A program made the position numbers and the translations under genes. The notes below the pieces were generated by a model. That model was not told the origin of the DNA, made no database searches, and was given only the letters and a program-made list of their open reading frames with translations. This document shows positions 55,474 through 64,000 of a stretch of 64,000 bases of DNA, piece after piece. Origin of the DNA: Deltaproteobacteria bacterium (GTDB taxonomy: Bacteria; Myxococcota_C; UBA6777); contig SBHC01000052.1 in assembly GCA_006226375.1 (NCBI GenBank), positions 124,001-188,000 of the forward strand, read 5' to 3'. Position 1 is the first letter of the stretch. Each line of letters begins with the position of its first letter.

Positions 55474-57435
55474 ATGAGACGATTGTTTTTTCTTTGTTGT
55501 GCTGTGTTTGGCGGTTGGGTTGCTACGGGTTGTGGTGGCGTTGGTGGATACAATTTTAACTGGCAACAACCGGGGGGCGACACGCAGCGGCCAACGGACC
55601 TCTCGGATACATCGGGTGCTCAGAATGACACATCAAACACAAACATTCCTGGTTCGGGAGTTCACGCCCGATTGGCTGTCACCAAAGATGGCCGATACGT
55701 ACTCTTTACACCAACAGAAAGAAAACCAGTCGCTTATTACCAGCCAGCCAAACAAGATACCTTTTTTAAAGGCCTGGATGACCTGGTTGTGTGCTCAAAG
55801 ATAAAAGCCTCTGAAGCAGAGGTCCCTGCGTTTTCTCAAACGCTTCGGGTGCTGGACCTGAAGGATAACAAGGTGAGAGAACGGACATTCTCCATGCCGT
55901 TCCCCCGTTTGTCTGTGGTTTTGCACCCTGACAACAAGAGCGTGTTCCTTGCGGAGTACGCTTGTGAACATCCCACAACCCAATGGGGGTTTTCCTTTGC
56001 CAAGCTTGTTGCGCTCCACCAGGTCTCCCTGAATAACTTGAAGACCCTGCGATCCTTTCGGGTGCAGGCTGACAACATCGATCGACTCTTCCATGAGGCC
56101 AGCGTTCATTTCTGGCACTTCTTCCCTTCTGTTCCCAAAGGAGATGAGGTCGAGACCCACGCGATGCCTTCAGGACAGACTCGCTTTGTAGTGTCTCCGT
56201 TGGGGAACTTCATTGGTTTGTACCGACATGCGAAGCCCGACTCTCGGGGGCGTTCGTTGTTTATGTTGAACTTGAACACGAAGTCATTCCGTCGAGTTCA
56301 GCTGTCTTCCCCGTTGGTGCAGATTCGGTTCTCCAAGGACGAAAGCGCATTGTTTGCTGCCGCAAGCAAAGAGTTTGATACGGTCGAGCAAGAACGGCGC
56401 AATCGGTGCGCTACTCGGAAAGATCGTGACTCTGTTCCCGAGTGTTCCCAGTTGAGAGCCTGGACTGATTTGGTTCGTGTGGCCTTGCTGCCCAACTTCA
56501 AAGTTGACAAAGACGCCCTGACGTTGGGGTATTCGGTGGACCACTACCGTCGCATCCAAGACTCCGCTCATGGTATGGCTGCTATGACTCCAGCGTTCAC
56601 TCTGTCTCCAGACCAATCTCGTATGGTCCTTTCCATTTGCGACCGGGTCAATTGGAAGCGTCGCTCGTGTAGCGGAGAATTGTTTCTTCTCAAGGCGGAG
56701 AACTTGGATCTGGAACGCAAGATTCCAGGGCTGGGTCCTGCTGGCTTCTCTCCGGATGGTTCTACCATTGTGGCGTGGGATGGAACTCGGAATGATGTGG
56801 GGCAGGTGTTGGTGCCTTTGTTCCCTGAGGAGGACGATCCCTACCAGCACTGGCTGGTCTTGATCGATACCCAGACGTGGAAGCGAAGAAAGGTGGACAC
56901 TCCCTTTGAAGGACCTCTTTACTTTGTCACCCCAAAGGGCAACTTTGTTGCAACGGTCAGTGACCTTCAGGGGGAAACCATGGTGATCACTGACCTGGAG
57001 AATGGCTACAGTGTCAATGTCAAGACCAAGATGCAAATGGCAGAGTTCAGTGTCTCAAGTGATGGAGCAGTGCTTTACAGCGTGGAGCAGGGTGGAGTGG
57101 TGAAGATGGATCTCAAGCGGGCTTCTCAAACCTATCTGGTGCCTCCAGGTAGCTTTGCCGAGAACGTTCAGGTTCTCCCTTCTGGTTCTCCGTTTCAGCG
57201 AAATGTCACTCCTCCGTCGAATGCCAAGCCGACGGCATCACAGCAGCTAAAGACCCTTCGCCTTGAACTCAAAGGGACTGTTCTGCACCCTCGCGTGGTT
57301 CCCTGGAACACTCTTGCTTCTTCCCAGGCATCAACCAGAGGTGACTCCATTTTGGTGGGTCGTCACTCCCGACAGATCTTCGAGATCTTCAACGAGCATT
57401 CCCAGCTTCTGTACAAGTTTTCGGTCCCTGAATAG
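55474..57435 (+). CDS. Propeller-like lipoprotein of unknown function
   Basis: The protein has 653 residues; the ATG at 55474 has GAGG seven bases upstream. A lipobox VATGC (Cys 20) anchors it. An N-terminal Gly/Asp/Thr-rich stretch is followed by repeated strand groups with TKDGRYVLFTP, LHPDNKSVFLAE, VSPLGNFIGLY, LSPDQSRMVLS and FSPDGSTIVAWD. These are typical PD40/WD-like blades, probably making one or two propellers. No catalytic residue pattern was found. It may be a surface binding protein. It runs tail to tail with the next gene with a 5-bp gap. Confidence 0.7.
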   Translation: MRRLFFLCCAVFGGWVATGCGGVGGYNFNWQQPGGDTQRPTDLSDTSGAQNDTSNTNIPGSGVHARLAVTKDGRYVLFTPTERKPVAYYQPAKQDTFFKGLDDLVVCSKIKASEAEVPAFSQTLRVLDLKDNKVRERTFSMPFPRLSVVLHPDNKSVFLAEYACEHPTTQWGFSFAKLVALHQVSLNNLKTLRSFRVQADNIDRLFHEASVHFWHFFPSVPKGDEVETHAMPSGQTRFVVSPLGNFIGLYRHAKPDSRGRSLFMLNLNTKSFRRVQLSSPLVQIRFSKDESALFAAASKEFDTVEQERRNRCATRKDRDSVPECSQLRAWTDLVRVALLPNFKVDKDALTLGYSVDHYRRIQDSAHGMAAMTPAFTLSPDQSRMVLSICDRVNWKRRSCSGELFLLKAENLDLERKIPGLGPAGFSPDGSTIVAWDGTRNDVGQVLVPLFPEEDDPYQHWLVLIDTQTWKRRKVDTPFEGPLYFVTPKGNFVATVSDLQGETMVITDLENGYSVNVKTKMQMAEFSVSSDGAVLYSVEQGGVVKMDLKRASQTYLVPPGSFAENVQVLPSGSPFQRNVTPPSNAKPTASQQLKTLRLELKGTVLHPRVVPWNTLASSQASTRGDSILVGRHSRQIFEIFNEHSQLLYKFSVPE

Positions 57436-57440
57436 GGGTC

Positions 57441-57920
57441 TTATTGGGGAGAGGTGGAGGCGACTGTCACATTGGCAGAGCCGACTTCTGAGGTCTCGCT
57501 GGGGCTTCCGTAGTTGTCGGTTTGGTGAAACACCTTTACGGTGTAGCTGCCGCTGTCAAACGGTCCAACCTTAGCGCTCAAGTTAAACTTGCAGTCACAA
57601 GCTGCGACAACAGAGGGGTTCATGTCGACAGGGCGTGCGGTCACTTTGATGGTTGTTCCGTCTTGTTCTGAAACAAACATGACCTTTTGTTCGCAGCGGA
57701 AGTTCGCCAGCTTGTACAGAACTGTAATGTAGGCACCGTCTGTCGCGATCTCGACAGGTTGCTCCCCTGGTGCATGAGGAATGAGCGGCAAGTTGCTCAT
57801 GCATTCACTCTGATTGAACTGCTGCACAAGCTCATTGCTGGGACCTCCAGAACAAGCTTGAAGCGAGCATAACAAAAACAATGCAACTGCGAGCAGAACC
57901 GGAAAAAACATACGTTTCAT
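57441..57920 (-). CDS. Small lipoprotein of unknown function
   Basis: The 159-residue protein starts at the ATG at 57920 with AAGGTG upstream. A signal peptide with a lipobox LQAC (Cys 23) precedes a beta-rich mature domain of about 135 residues. It has five further Cys (one as CDC) and strand-like segments such as YITVLYKL and SYTVKVFHQ, like an immunoglobulin-type fold. I recognise no family. Confidence 0.65.
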   Translation of the reverse strand: MKRMFFPVLLAVALFLLCSLQACSGGPSNELVQQFNQSECMSNLPLIPHAPGEQPVEIATDGAYITVLYKLANFRCEQKVMFVSEQDGTTIKVTARPVDMNPSVVAACDCKFNLSAKVGPFDSGSYTVKVFHQTDNYGSPSETSEVGSANVTVASTSPQ

Positions 57921-58051
57921 CGTTGTCACCTTTGGATCCTATGTTTTCTATCACGAGGCCTTGTTGTATCACGTTTGGTTCTTGCGCTACAATCTTACCC
58001 GAATGGAACATCTCCCCCTCATTGTTTGTGAGCCGTAGGGAACGTTTGCGT

Positions 58052-59236
58052 ATGACAAAGAAGCCATTGGAAGCTGCGGAACATTCTTCTCCTTATGTTG
58101 CGTCGCTTCTGCCTCTCTCCACCCAGCTACCGATCGACAAACTCGCTTCGAGCTTTTCCAGTGTGACAAACTCTTACAAGTTTTATTGGTTTCTTTCGAT
58201 TCTGGAAGAGGTGAAGTTGCAAGGAGAGCCTACTTTGCCTGTGTCTTCTTTGCTGGCGCGGATGCTCTCGCTGGTTTGGTATCCCGTGAACTACTTTCGG
58301 CTGTCGTTTGGAAAACAAGACCGGCTCGGTGCTTTGGTGGCTTCCATTCGAGATGCCTCTGAGCTAACGAAAGCTTCCTGTGAGCAAGAGGTATACGTTG
58401 AATGTCTTGCTTGCTTGGAGGGGCGCTCACCTTCGCTGCAAGCTTCGTTGCGAAAGGGTTTGGGCTCTATCTCTCGGTATGTTCCGTATCGGTTCCTTCG
58501 ACCCTGGTTTGCTTCTTCCCTTCGAGGTGTCAGAGACTCTGCCGTTCATACGAAGATTGTGGAGCTTGCAGATGCATCGTTCTCTTCCGAAGATGTTTCC
58601 GTTCCGCTGTACCGATTTGTGCCGGGGGAGTCTGCGATCGAGATACATCCTCTTTGGTTGGCTTATCTGCAACAGCACCTTCGTGTGTTGCAGGATTTTT
58701 GTCTGTGGAATTTGGTGAGCTATCTCAATAAGAAAAATCCGAACACTCCGGGGATTGTGAGCAAACTCTTTGCACCCCAAACCAGAGATCTGAAGCAGGC
58801 ACGGACGTTTTGGGAGACCGTTTGCTTGCATTCGAGAGCGCCTGTTACTTGCATCTATTCGGGAGTCGCTCTTCCTGCGTCGGGTTTCTCGTTGGATCAT
58901 TTTTTGCCTTGGAGCTTTGTGGTCCATGATCTCATGTGGAACCTGATTCCCACTCCTTCGTCGGTGAACTCTGCGAAAGGAAACCGACTGCCTTGTTTGC
59001 AGAGTTACCTGAATGACTTTTGCCAACAGCAGTACCAGGCAGTTCAAGTCGTTGGGCAGCAAGGTAAGGGGCGACAGTTGGAAGACCATCTTTTGCTCGT
59101 TGGGGCGTCCAGCGTCTCAGACCTTCTCAACATGCCATACGAATCGTTTGCATCGATCCTGCAACGCACCGTTTCGCCGCAGTGGCAGATCGCAGAGAAT
59201 ATGGGGTTTGAAGGAGGGTGGAGCCTGGCTTCCTGA
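58052..59236 (+). CDS. HNH endonuclease domain protein
   Basis: The 394-residue protein starts at the ATG at 58052 (TAGGGA upstream, weakly spaced). The N-terminal part contains SYKFYWFLSILEEVK and a LVWYPVNYFRLSFGKQD segment, a phrase I associate with a family of HNH-containing hypothetical proteins. A long helical middle follows. The HNH nuclease module lies at about 325-365: CIYSG, SLDHFLPW and a WNLIPTPSSVNSAKGN tail, giving the His/Asn metal and catalytic residues. It lacks a signal peptide, so it is cytosolic. Target and biological role are unknown; defence is possible but no partner gene is adjacent. Confidence 0.75.
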   Translation: MTKKPLEAAEHSSPYVASLLPLSTQLPIDKLASSFSSVTNSYKFYWFLSILEEVKLQGEPTLPVSSLLARMLSLVWYPVNYFRLSFGKQDRLGALVASIRDASELTKASCEQEVYVECLACLEGRSPSLQASLRKGLGSISRYVPYRFLRPWFASSLRGVRDSAVHTKIVELADASFSSEDVSVPLYRFVPGESAIEIHPLWLAYLQQHLRVLQDFCLWNLVSYLNKKNPNTPGIVSKLFAPQTRDLKQARTFWETVCLHSRAPVTCIYSGVALPASGFSLDHFLPWSFVVHDLMWNLIPTPSSVNSAKGNRLPCLQSYLNDFCQQQYQAVQVVGQQGKGRQLEDHLLLVGASSVSDLLNMPYESFASILQRTVSPQWQIAENMGFEGGWSLAS

Positions 59237-59598
59237 GCTAGATGCAGAGAACAGGCTTACTTTCGAGCAAGCACACACGAAGCGAGGACTCTGTATCAGG
59301 TATGAGGTTTGTCTACTCTTTTTCTACTCTCTAGCCACTGCCTTCCTTTTCCTACATGCTTTCTGAAGTACCTCCACAATCTCTGAGTTATCTCCCAATT
59401 CCTGGAGATTGGACCTTCTCTTTTTTTCTGACTTCGCCTTAAGTTACTAAAACAGTTGCTTGTTGTAGCCCTCCTATCTCCTGGTGCAATTGTTGCTGGA
59501 AGGGAGTTTGAGTTTTTCAGCGTTCTGCAATCTGCAAAGGACTGCTGTTCTCATCGTCCCACAACGCATGGCGATTGAAAGCCACAGAAGGAGAAAAG
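59237..59598. other. Intergenic, no gene seen
   Basis: The 362 bp lie between the HNH gene and the next exported protein, both on the plus strand. The region is locally T- and C-rich. No hairpin with T-tract, promoter pair or small coding frame was convincing. Confidence 0.4.
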
Positions 59599-60915
59599 AT
59601 GAAACAACACAAGGCACTTATGTTCTACGTATTGTTGGGGGTCGCGCTGCTATTCACTCCCCAAAACGCTTCTGCCGGAGCTGTGCGTGACTTTTGCTCG
59701 GCTCACGACCAGCAGTTGGCGCAAGATATGGCAACCACAGCGGCTTCTATTCTTGCGTTTCACGGTGGTGTCAGTACGACTTGCTACTATCTCATCATGA
59801 CGTGGGCGTCGCAGCAAAAGTCTGATCAAGCTCACAAGGCGAACGAGAGTATCGCAAAAGTGGTACCCCGGTTTATCAAAGCCTCGAAAGGTTTTTTTCA
59901 GGTGATGGTTCCAACATCCAAGAGAGTATCGAATGCTCTCAGATCCCACAACGAGTACATGGCGGATGTTTTTAAGGGTAGCTTTGTGAATTCCTTTACA
60001 ACGATGGGGATGAAAAACCTGCCGTTGATTCAGCGATGCAAGAACACTGCGATCGCTCTTTATAAATTTCGTGCAGTCATGTTGGCTGCGATGGCGTACT
60101 TGGCTGTTACCAAGTCGATCTGTGCCACTGCGAAAGCCATTGATCCTCACTGCAAGCGTTCCTCCAAGCACAAGAACAAGTGCACCTTGCCCATCTACAA
60201 CGAGCACTCGATGGTTCCGAACCACTGGACTCCCCGAAGCAATGCGTGCAGCGCTGTCCAAGACCAAAAGCTTCAATCGTATATCAACCTTGCCCAGTCC
60301 AGCCGAGCCAGATTGAAGTATTTTGCTAACTTTAACGCAAAGCTTCGAAAGCTTCTCCGTGTCCCTGCAAAGAAGCTGAAGCAGTCTGCAAAGGTCGCCT
60401 CCTATGTTGGAAAGAAGTTGAAGACGCTGAAGCCTGGATTTGTTCGCTTTGACAAAGTTTTGGATACGATGCTGAGTGGCCTGAAGCCATTGAACGGTTT
60501 GCTGTCCAAAAAAGTGTGTGTTCCCATCAAGGTCGTGAGCAAGAAAAAGAAATGTTCGAAGGTTAAGGTTCCTGGGAAGAAAAAGAAAAAGAACGTCTGC
60601 AAGTGGAAACTAACGACCAAGAAGCAAAACGTGTGTTCCTCCGTCAAAGGGATCTCCAAGATGGCCGCCACGCTGCAGAAGCCGATGGATAAGGCTGTTG
60701 ATGCTTTGGCCAAGCCCATTCTAAGCTACTTGCCGAAGTCCATCCCTCTTCCTGGTCTTTCCAAGGCCAAGTCTTTGGGGCGGCAGCTAAAGAATTCGTT
60801 CAACATTGGAGGACTGGGTTCATTGAAGTCGGCGCTGGATAAGGCGAAGAAGTACACCGCAGAGTTGAACCGCCTGCACTCTAGCTTGAAGTTGATTCAA
60901 AGCGGCCTGCGCTAG
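59599..60915 (+). CDS. Exported Lys/Cys-containing protein of unknown function
   Basis: The protein has 438 residues; the ATG at 59599 has GAAGGAG upstream. A signal peptide ends near ASAG (about 27). The mature part is helical and strongly basic. A Cys/Lys cluster at about 310-355 (KKKKCSKVKVPGKKKKKNVC) is flanked by further Cys. A central hydrophobic helix near 157-175 (YKFRAVMLAAMAYLAVTK) could insert into a membrane. No known domain. It shares the basic, exported character of the Lys-rich protein at 23389 but has no sequence kinship that I can see. Confidence 0.6.
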   Translation: MKQHKALMFYVLLGVALLFTPQNASAGAVRDFCSAHDQQLAQDMATTAASILAFHGGVSTTCYYLIMTWASQQKSDQAHKANESIAKVVPRFIKASKGFFQVMVPTSKRVSNALRSHNEYMADVFKGSFVNSFTTMGMKNLPLIQRCKNTAIALYKFRAVMLAAMAYLAVTKSICATAKAIDPHCKRSSKHKNKCTLPIYNEHSMVPNHWTPRSNACSAVQDQKLQSYINLAQSSRARLKYFANFNAKLRKLLRVPAKKLKQSAKVASYVGKKLKTLKPGFVRFDKVLDTMLSGLKPLNGLLSKKVCVPIKVVSKKKKCSKVKVPGKKKKKNVCKWKLTTKKQNVCSSVKGISKMAATLQKPMDKAVDALAKPILSYLPKSIPLPGLSKAKSLGRQLKNSFNIGGLGSLKSALDKAKKYTAELNRLHSSLKLIQSGLR

Positions 60916-61063
60916 CCTCATCAGGATGTTTTGACAGCACTCTTGCCTGCTCCGTTCTGCCCAACTCATAGGATTTTTCTTCGAATGTGAAACCCATATC
61001 TGTTCGCTGTCTCTTTATGTCATGCAACGGAGCCCTTCGGGGCATGACGAGAAGGAGAGCAAG

Positions 61064-62977
61064 ATGAAGAACATGTGGGTTGGTGTGGTTGCTGTGGTGT
61101 TGGGGAGTTCTCTATGGATGGCTTCTTGTACTCCTTCGGTGATCCAACAAGATGGAAACCTTAACGAAGCTTTGTTGGACGGCGGGAACAACAAAGAGTC
61201 TGACCTACTGGACAGCAACGCTGCGGAAGGAACGTCACAGAATCAGGAGCCTGCTTCTCCTGACCAAGCTCTCGCTGACGGGGGACAAGAACCCGCTGCA
61301 CCCGATACGACAACGCAACCAGAAGCGTCACTTCAAGATGGAGCGGTATCTCCGGATAGCTCTGCGATTCCTCTTCCACCGATTGATCCCTCCTTGCTCA
61401 ATCCGCGAACTCCCACGAACCATTCGTTGGACACCCTCCATTTTTCAGGTTCTCAGAATTGTGTCATGTGCCACAACGGACTCAAAGATTCCAAGAACCA
61501 GGATGTCTCTATCGTTACGGCATGGTCTTCGACGATGATGGCGAACTCTTCACGAGATCCGCTGTGGCAGGCGAAGTTTAAGAGTGAGCTGTCTCGGCTA
61601 CCTGCTTTGGGCAAAGTCATCGCTGACAAATGTACTCGTTGTCATGCTCCCATGGCGAACCACGAAGGCAAGCTTGAAAAGCGTGATATCCACGTCAACG
61701 CAGGGGGTCTCTTGGATCCGAACAGTCCTTTGTTTCATCGTGCGATGGAAGGGGTGAGTTGTACGGTGTGTCACCAGATTCAGAACACCCCAACGTTCGG
61801 TACAGCGGCTGCGATGTCTGGAAAGTTCACCTTGCCCACGTACACATCCAAGTCGGAGCGCGTGCTCTTTGGCCCCTATGATAATTTGTTCTCCAATCCG
61901 ATGGTGATGCATGTCTCTTACAAGCCTCAGTATAGCTCCCACATTCAGTCATCGAAGCTGTGTGCATCCTGTCACAACCTCAAGACTCCTTTTGTGGATG
62001 CGAAAGGCAATGTGATTCCAAAGACTCCAGAGCAAGAGTTTCCCGAGCAGATGATCTACAGCGAGTGGGAACATAGCTCCTACAGCAAAGGAACAATGGG
62101 GCAGAGTTGCCAAGGGTGTCACATGAAGCGTGCGCAGGGTGTGAAGATCTCCAATCGTCCTCCCTGGCTGACCGCCCGACAAAACTTTGGCCAGCACATG
62201 TTTGTGGGAGCCAACGTCTTTATGCTCTCGATGCTGGGGCAAAATCGTCAATTGCTGGGGATTACGGCCAACAACTTTGCGACGACGATTCAGGAAGCCA
62301 AGACCATGTTACGTTCCAGCGCGACCTTGCGTTGGACAGAGAAACGTTTCCAGAACGGTGAGCTGCTGTTGAAGCTTGCGATCAACAACCAAAGTGGACA
62401 CAAGCTACCCACAGGCTTCCCGTCCCGTCGTGTGTACGTTCACCTCAAGGTCACCAACGCACAAGGTGCGGTTGTGTTTGAGTCGGGAAAGACAGAAGCC
62501 TTTGGACGAATTGTTGGGGTGGACGCAGACGAAGATGCGAAGCGATACGAAGCGCACCACGAGGAGATCACAAGCCCCCAACAGGTTCAGGTGTATGAGG
62601 CTGTTATGAACAACACAGACAAGGCTGTAACCTACACCTTGTTGCGTGCCTCAGGGTATTTGAAAGACAACCGACTCTTGCCCGCCGGTTTCAAGAAAGC
62701 AACGGCTCCCAAAGACATCCAAGTGTGGGGCAAGGCTGCACAAGACACCAACTTTGATCAAGGACAAGACGTTGTGACCTATCGTATCGCCAATCTTCCA
62801 GCCGGAACCTACCAAGTGAGCGCTGAGCTTAACTACCAAACCTTGGGCTATCGATTCGCCCAAGACTTGTTCCGCGACAACCAAAAAGACGAAGTCAAGC
62901 TCTTTCAATACCTTTGGAGCAAGGCTCCATCCTACCACGAAACCATTGCCTCGCTGACCGCGACGGTCCAACCCTAA
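61064..62977 (+). CDS. Pentahaem c-type cytochrome lipoprotein
   Basis: The 637-residue protein starts at the ATG at 61064 (AAGGAGA upstream). A lipobox WMASC anchors it (about residue 22). An acidic Gln/Pro/Asp linker (about 25-105) is followed by five haem-binding CxxCH motifs: CVMCH (about 133), CTRCH, CTVCH, CASCH and CQGCH. The C-terminal third (about 430-637) is beta-rich, with QSGHKLPTGFPSRRVYVHL, like the C-terminal domain of multihaem cytochromes of the c554/nitrite-reductase-related type. It probably carries electrons at the cell surface or in the periplasm. The partner oxidoreductase is not in the window. c-type haem attachment needs a periplasmic cytochrome maturation system. Confidence 0.85.
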   Translation: MKNMWVGVVAVVLGSSLWMASCTPSVIQQDGNLNEALLDGGNNKESDLLDSNAAEGTSQNQEPASPDQALADGGQEPAAPDTTTQPEASLQDGAVSPDSSAIPLPPIDPSLLNPRTPTNHSLDTLHFSGSQNCVMCHNGLKDSKNQDVSIVTAWSSTMMANSSRDPLWQAKFKSELSRLPALGKVIADKCTRCHAPMANHEGKLEKRDIHVNAGGLLDPNSPLFHRAMEGVSCTVCHQIQNTPTFGTAAAMSGKFTLPTYTSKSERVLFGPYDNLFSNPMVMHVSYKPQYSSHIQSSKLCASCHNLKTPFVDAKGNVIPKTPEQEFPEQMIYSEWEHSSYSKGTMGQSCQGCHMKRAQGVKISNRPPWLTARQNFGQHMFVGANVFMLSMLGQNRQLLGITANNFATTIQEAKTMLRSSATLRWTEKRFQNGELLLKLAINNQSGHKLPTGFPSRRVYVHLKVTNAQGAVVFESGKTEAFGRIVGVDADEDAKRYEAHHEEITSPQQVQVYEAVMNNTDKAVTYTLLRASGYLKDNRLLPAGFKKATAPKDIQVWGKAAQDTNFDQGQDVVTYRIANLPAGTYQVSAELNYQTLGYRFAQDLFRDNQKDEVKLFQYLWSKAPSYHETIASLTATVQP

Positions 62978-63033
62978 TTATCGCTGATTCTTACAGGAGC
63001 AAAGCGGTTTGTCGTGACACCATTTGCCGTCGC

Positions 63034-64000
63034 CTAGGTAGGCTCGTGTTGTGCTGGTAGGAATCTTCCAAACGTTGTTTGTGTGCCATAACCTTCGACG
63101 AAGTCGCCTTCCTGGTAAATGATCTTCCCACCGACCAACACGTGTGTCACCACTCCCTCACATCGATTGACAAGACGATTGTACCCTCCGAACTCCTCGA
63201 TCGGTGCGGTGCTCACGTCTTCCGTGATTTGGTCCCATTGGGACGGATCAAGGATGTTGATGTCGGCGACCTTTCCTTCTGCGATATAGCTGCAATCCAA
63301 CCCAAACCAGTCTGCTTGTTCCTTGGTGAGACGCCAAACACACCTCTCCATCGTCATGATCGGGTTGCCTTGTTGCTCCGCTTCCATCACATATTTCATC
63401 ATCTTAAGGGGGAAGTTGTAGAAGGCCATGTTGTTCAAGTGGGCGCCGGCATCGGAGAAGCTAATCAGATTGTAGGGGGAGTTATAGAGTGACTTGTACT
63501 TTTCAGGGCGGTCGTTCCCGAGCGTTGTGGTCCAGCGAATCTTTTTGTCGTAGTCGAGGATCAGGTCGAGGAACGCGTCCACAGGGTGAATGTTTTTCTC
63601 GTTGGCGACCTGCATAAAGTTTTTGCCAACCAGAGACTCATCAGGACACTCTAAAATCCATGCGATGGAGAGGTCGCGGTGCCAAACTTTGGGGGCAAAT
63701 TTCTTGCGGTATTCTCGCTTGAATTGCTCTCGAAATTCGGGGTCTTTCAGCAACGCGTTGCGCTGGTCCAGGTCCCGCGCCAGGTGACGAATGGCTTCTC
63801 CAGAGGGGAACTCCTCAAACATCACCGAGTCCACACCGTCGTAATAGACCGTGAAGGGAGCGGGCGGTGATTGCATTCGGAAGTTGGCTCGAAACAGGCG
63901 GTTGAAGACCCAGCTCCCGAACGCAACGACGGGCATAATCCAGCGGTCTGCGATCAGGTCAAGCATCGTAATCATGGTAGTCTTGAGCGGTTTACGGCCA
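63034..64000 (-). CDS. N-acyl-D-amino-acid deacylase-like amidohydrolase, C-terminal part
   Basis: The gene is cut by the right edge: the frame stays open at 64000 with no stop, so the start lies beyond. About 321 residues are visible. The sequence matches the C-terminal half of D-aminoacylases: SFSDAGAHLNN with the conserved Asp of the amidohydrolase barrel, ERCVWRLTKEQADWFGL, EGKVADINILDP, and the closing small beta domain with YNRLVNRCEGVVTHVLVGG. Family members hydrolyse N-acyl-D-amino acids or related amides with zinc. The usual size is 480-580 residues, so up to half may be missing. Confidence 0.8.
   Translation of the reverse strand, partial: GRKPLKTTMITMLDLIADRWIMPVVAFGSWVFNRLFRANFRMQSPPAPFTVYYDGVDSVMFEEFPSGEAIRHLARDLDQRNALLKDPEFREQFKREYRKKFAPKVWHRDLSIAWILECPDESLVGKNFMQVANEKNIHPVDAFLDLILDYDKKIRWTTTLGNDRPEKYKSLYNSPYNLISFSDAGAHLNNMAFYNFPLKMMKYVMEAEQQGNPIMTMERCVWRLTKEQADWFGLDCSYIAEGKVADINILDPSQWDQITEDVSTAPIEEFGGYNRLVNRCEGVVTHVLVGGKIIYQEGDFVEGYGTQTTFGRFLPAQHEPT

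Overview
The window reads as chromosome of a Gram-negative, predatory- or soil-type deltaproteobacterium in the Myxococcota/Bradymonadota sphere. Supporting this are three transmembrane Ser/Thr kinases (one fused to a formylglycine-generating-enzyme domain), many lipobox lipoproteins with Cys-rich or MopE-type repeats, an AgmX/PglI-type C-terminal domain, a TSP3-repeat OmpA protein, Omp85-type barrels and a pentahaem lipoprotein. Base composition looks moderate (low to mid 50s percent GC by eye; not computed). No rRNA, tRNA, CRISPR array, insertion sequence or phage module was seen. The gene ends at positions 1 and 64000 are both cut by the window.

Layout. 1-537: N-terminus of a primary-type sigma-70 factor, divergent from a Ser/Thr kinase (788-2269). 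2292-6682: a double M16 peptidase and a TolB-like propeller. 6712-19464: a minus-strand cell-surface block made of an Omp85 barrel, two Cys/Asp-repeat lipoproteins, a protein with four tandem DsbA-like thioredoxin domains, and a giant lipoprotein with 27 copies of a 43-residue Cys repeat. 19787-23388: small exported or membrane proteins and an orphan L7/L12-like gene. 23389-28032: an exported histone-H1-like Lys-rich protein, a thioredoxin-like lipoprotein interrupted by an in-frame TGA, and another kinase. 28235-32734: OmpA/TSP3 protein, AGE-type sugar-epimerase-like lipoprotein, lipoprotein MsrA. 32954-35277: TetR regulator overlapping a SprT-like/DUF2786 protein. 35291-44176: CrtC-like/prenyl-synthase fusion, molybdopterin oxidoreductase, RluA-type pseudouridine synthase, BNR propeller, saccharopine-dehydrogenase-like enzyme. 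44231-54090: exported poly-Arg PDZ protein, kinase-FGE fusion, pilin-like protein, PurL, pentapeptide/channel-like protein. 54128-64000: PI-PLC-like lipoprotein, propeller lipoprotein, HNH nuclease, exported unknowns, pentahaem lipoprotein, and the C-terminal part of an N-acyl-D-amino-acid deacylase.

The strongest novel signal is at 24623-24625. One reading frame runs from a lipobox start at 25363 to a stop at 24296, broken only by a TGA that sits exactly where the first catalytic Cys of a thioredoxin WCxxC motif belongs (W-TGA-S-V-C). A hairpin with a GUC apical loop follows 13-25 nt downstream, as expected for a bacterial SECIS. I read it as a selenoprotein (UxxC) lipoprotein. A simple gene caller would report it as two truncated genes.

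How genes may work together: the surface block pairs two to three very disulfide-rich exported proteins with a membrane-anchored four-domain DsbA-like protein, so a dedicated oxidative-folding role is plausible. The selenoprotein and the lipoprotein MsrA suggest further envelope thiol and methionine redox work. Gene orientation is unusual: about ten tail-to-tail gene pairs have gaps of roughly 5-56 bp with no clear intrinsic terminator.
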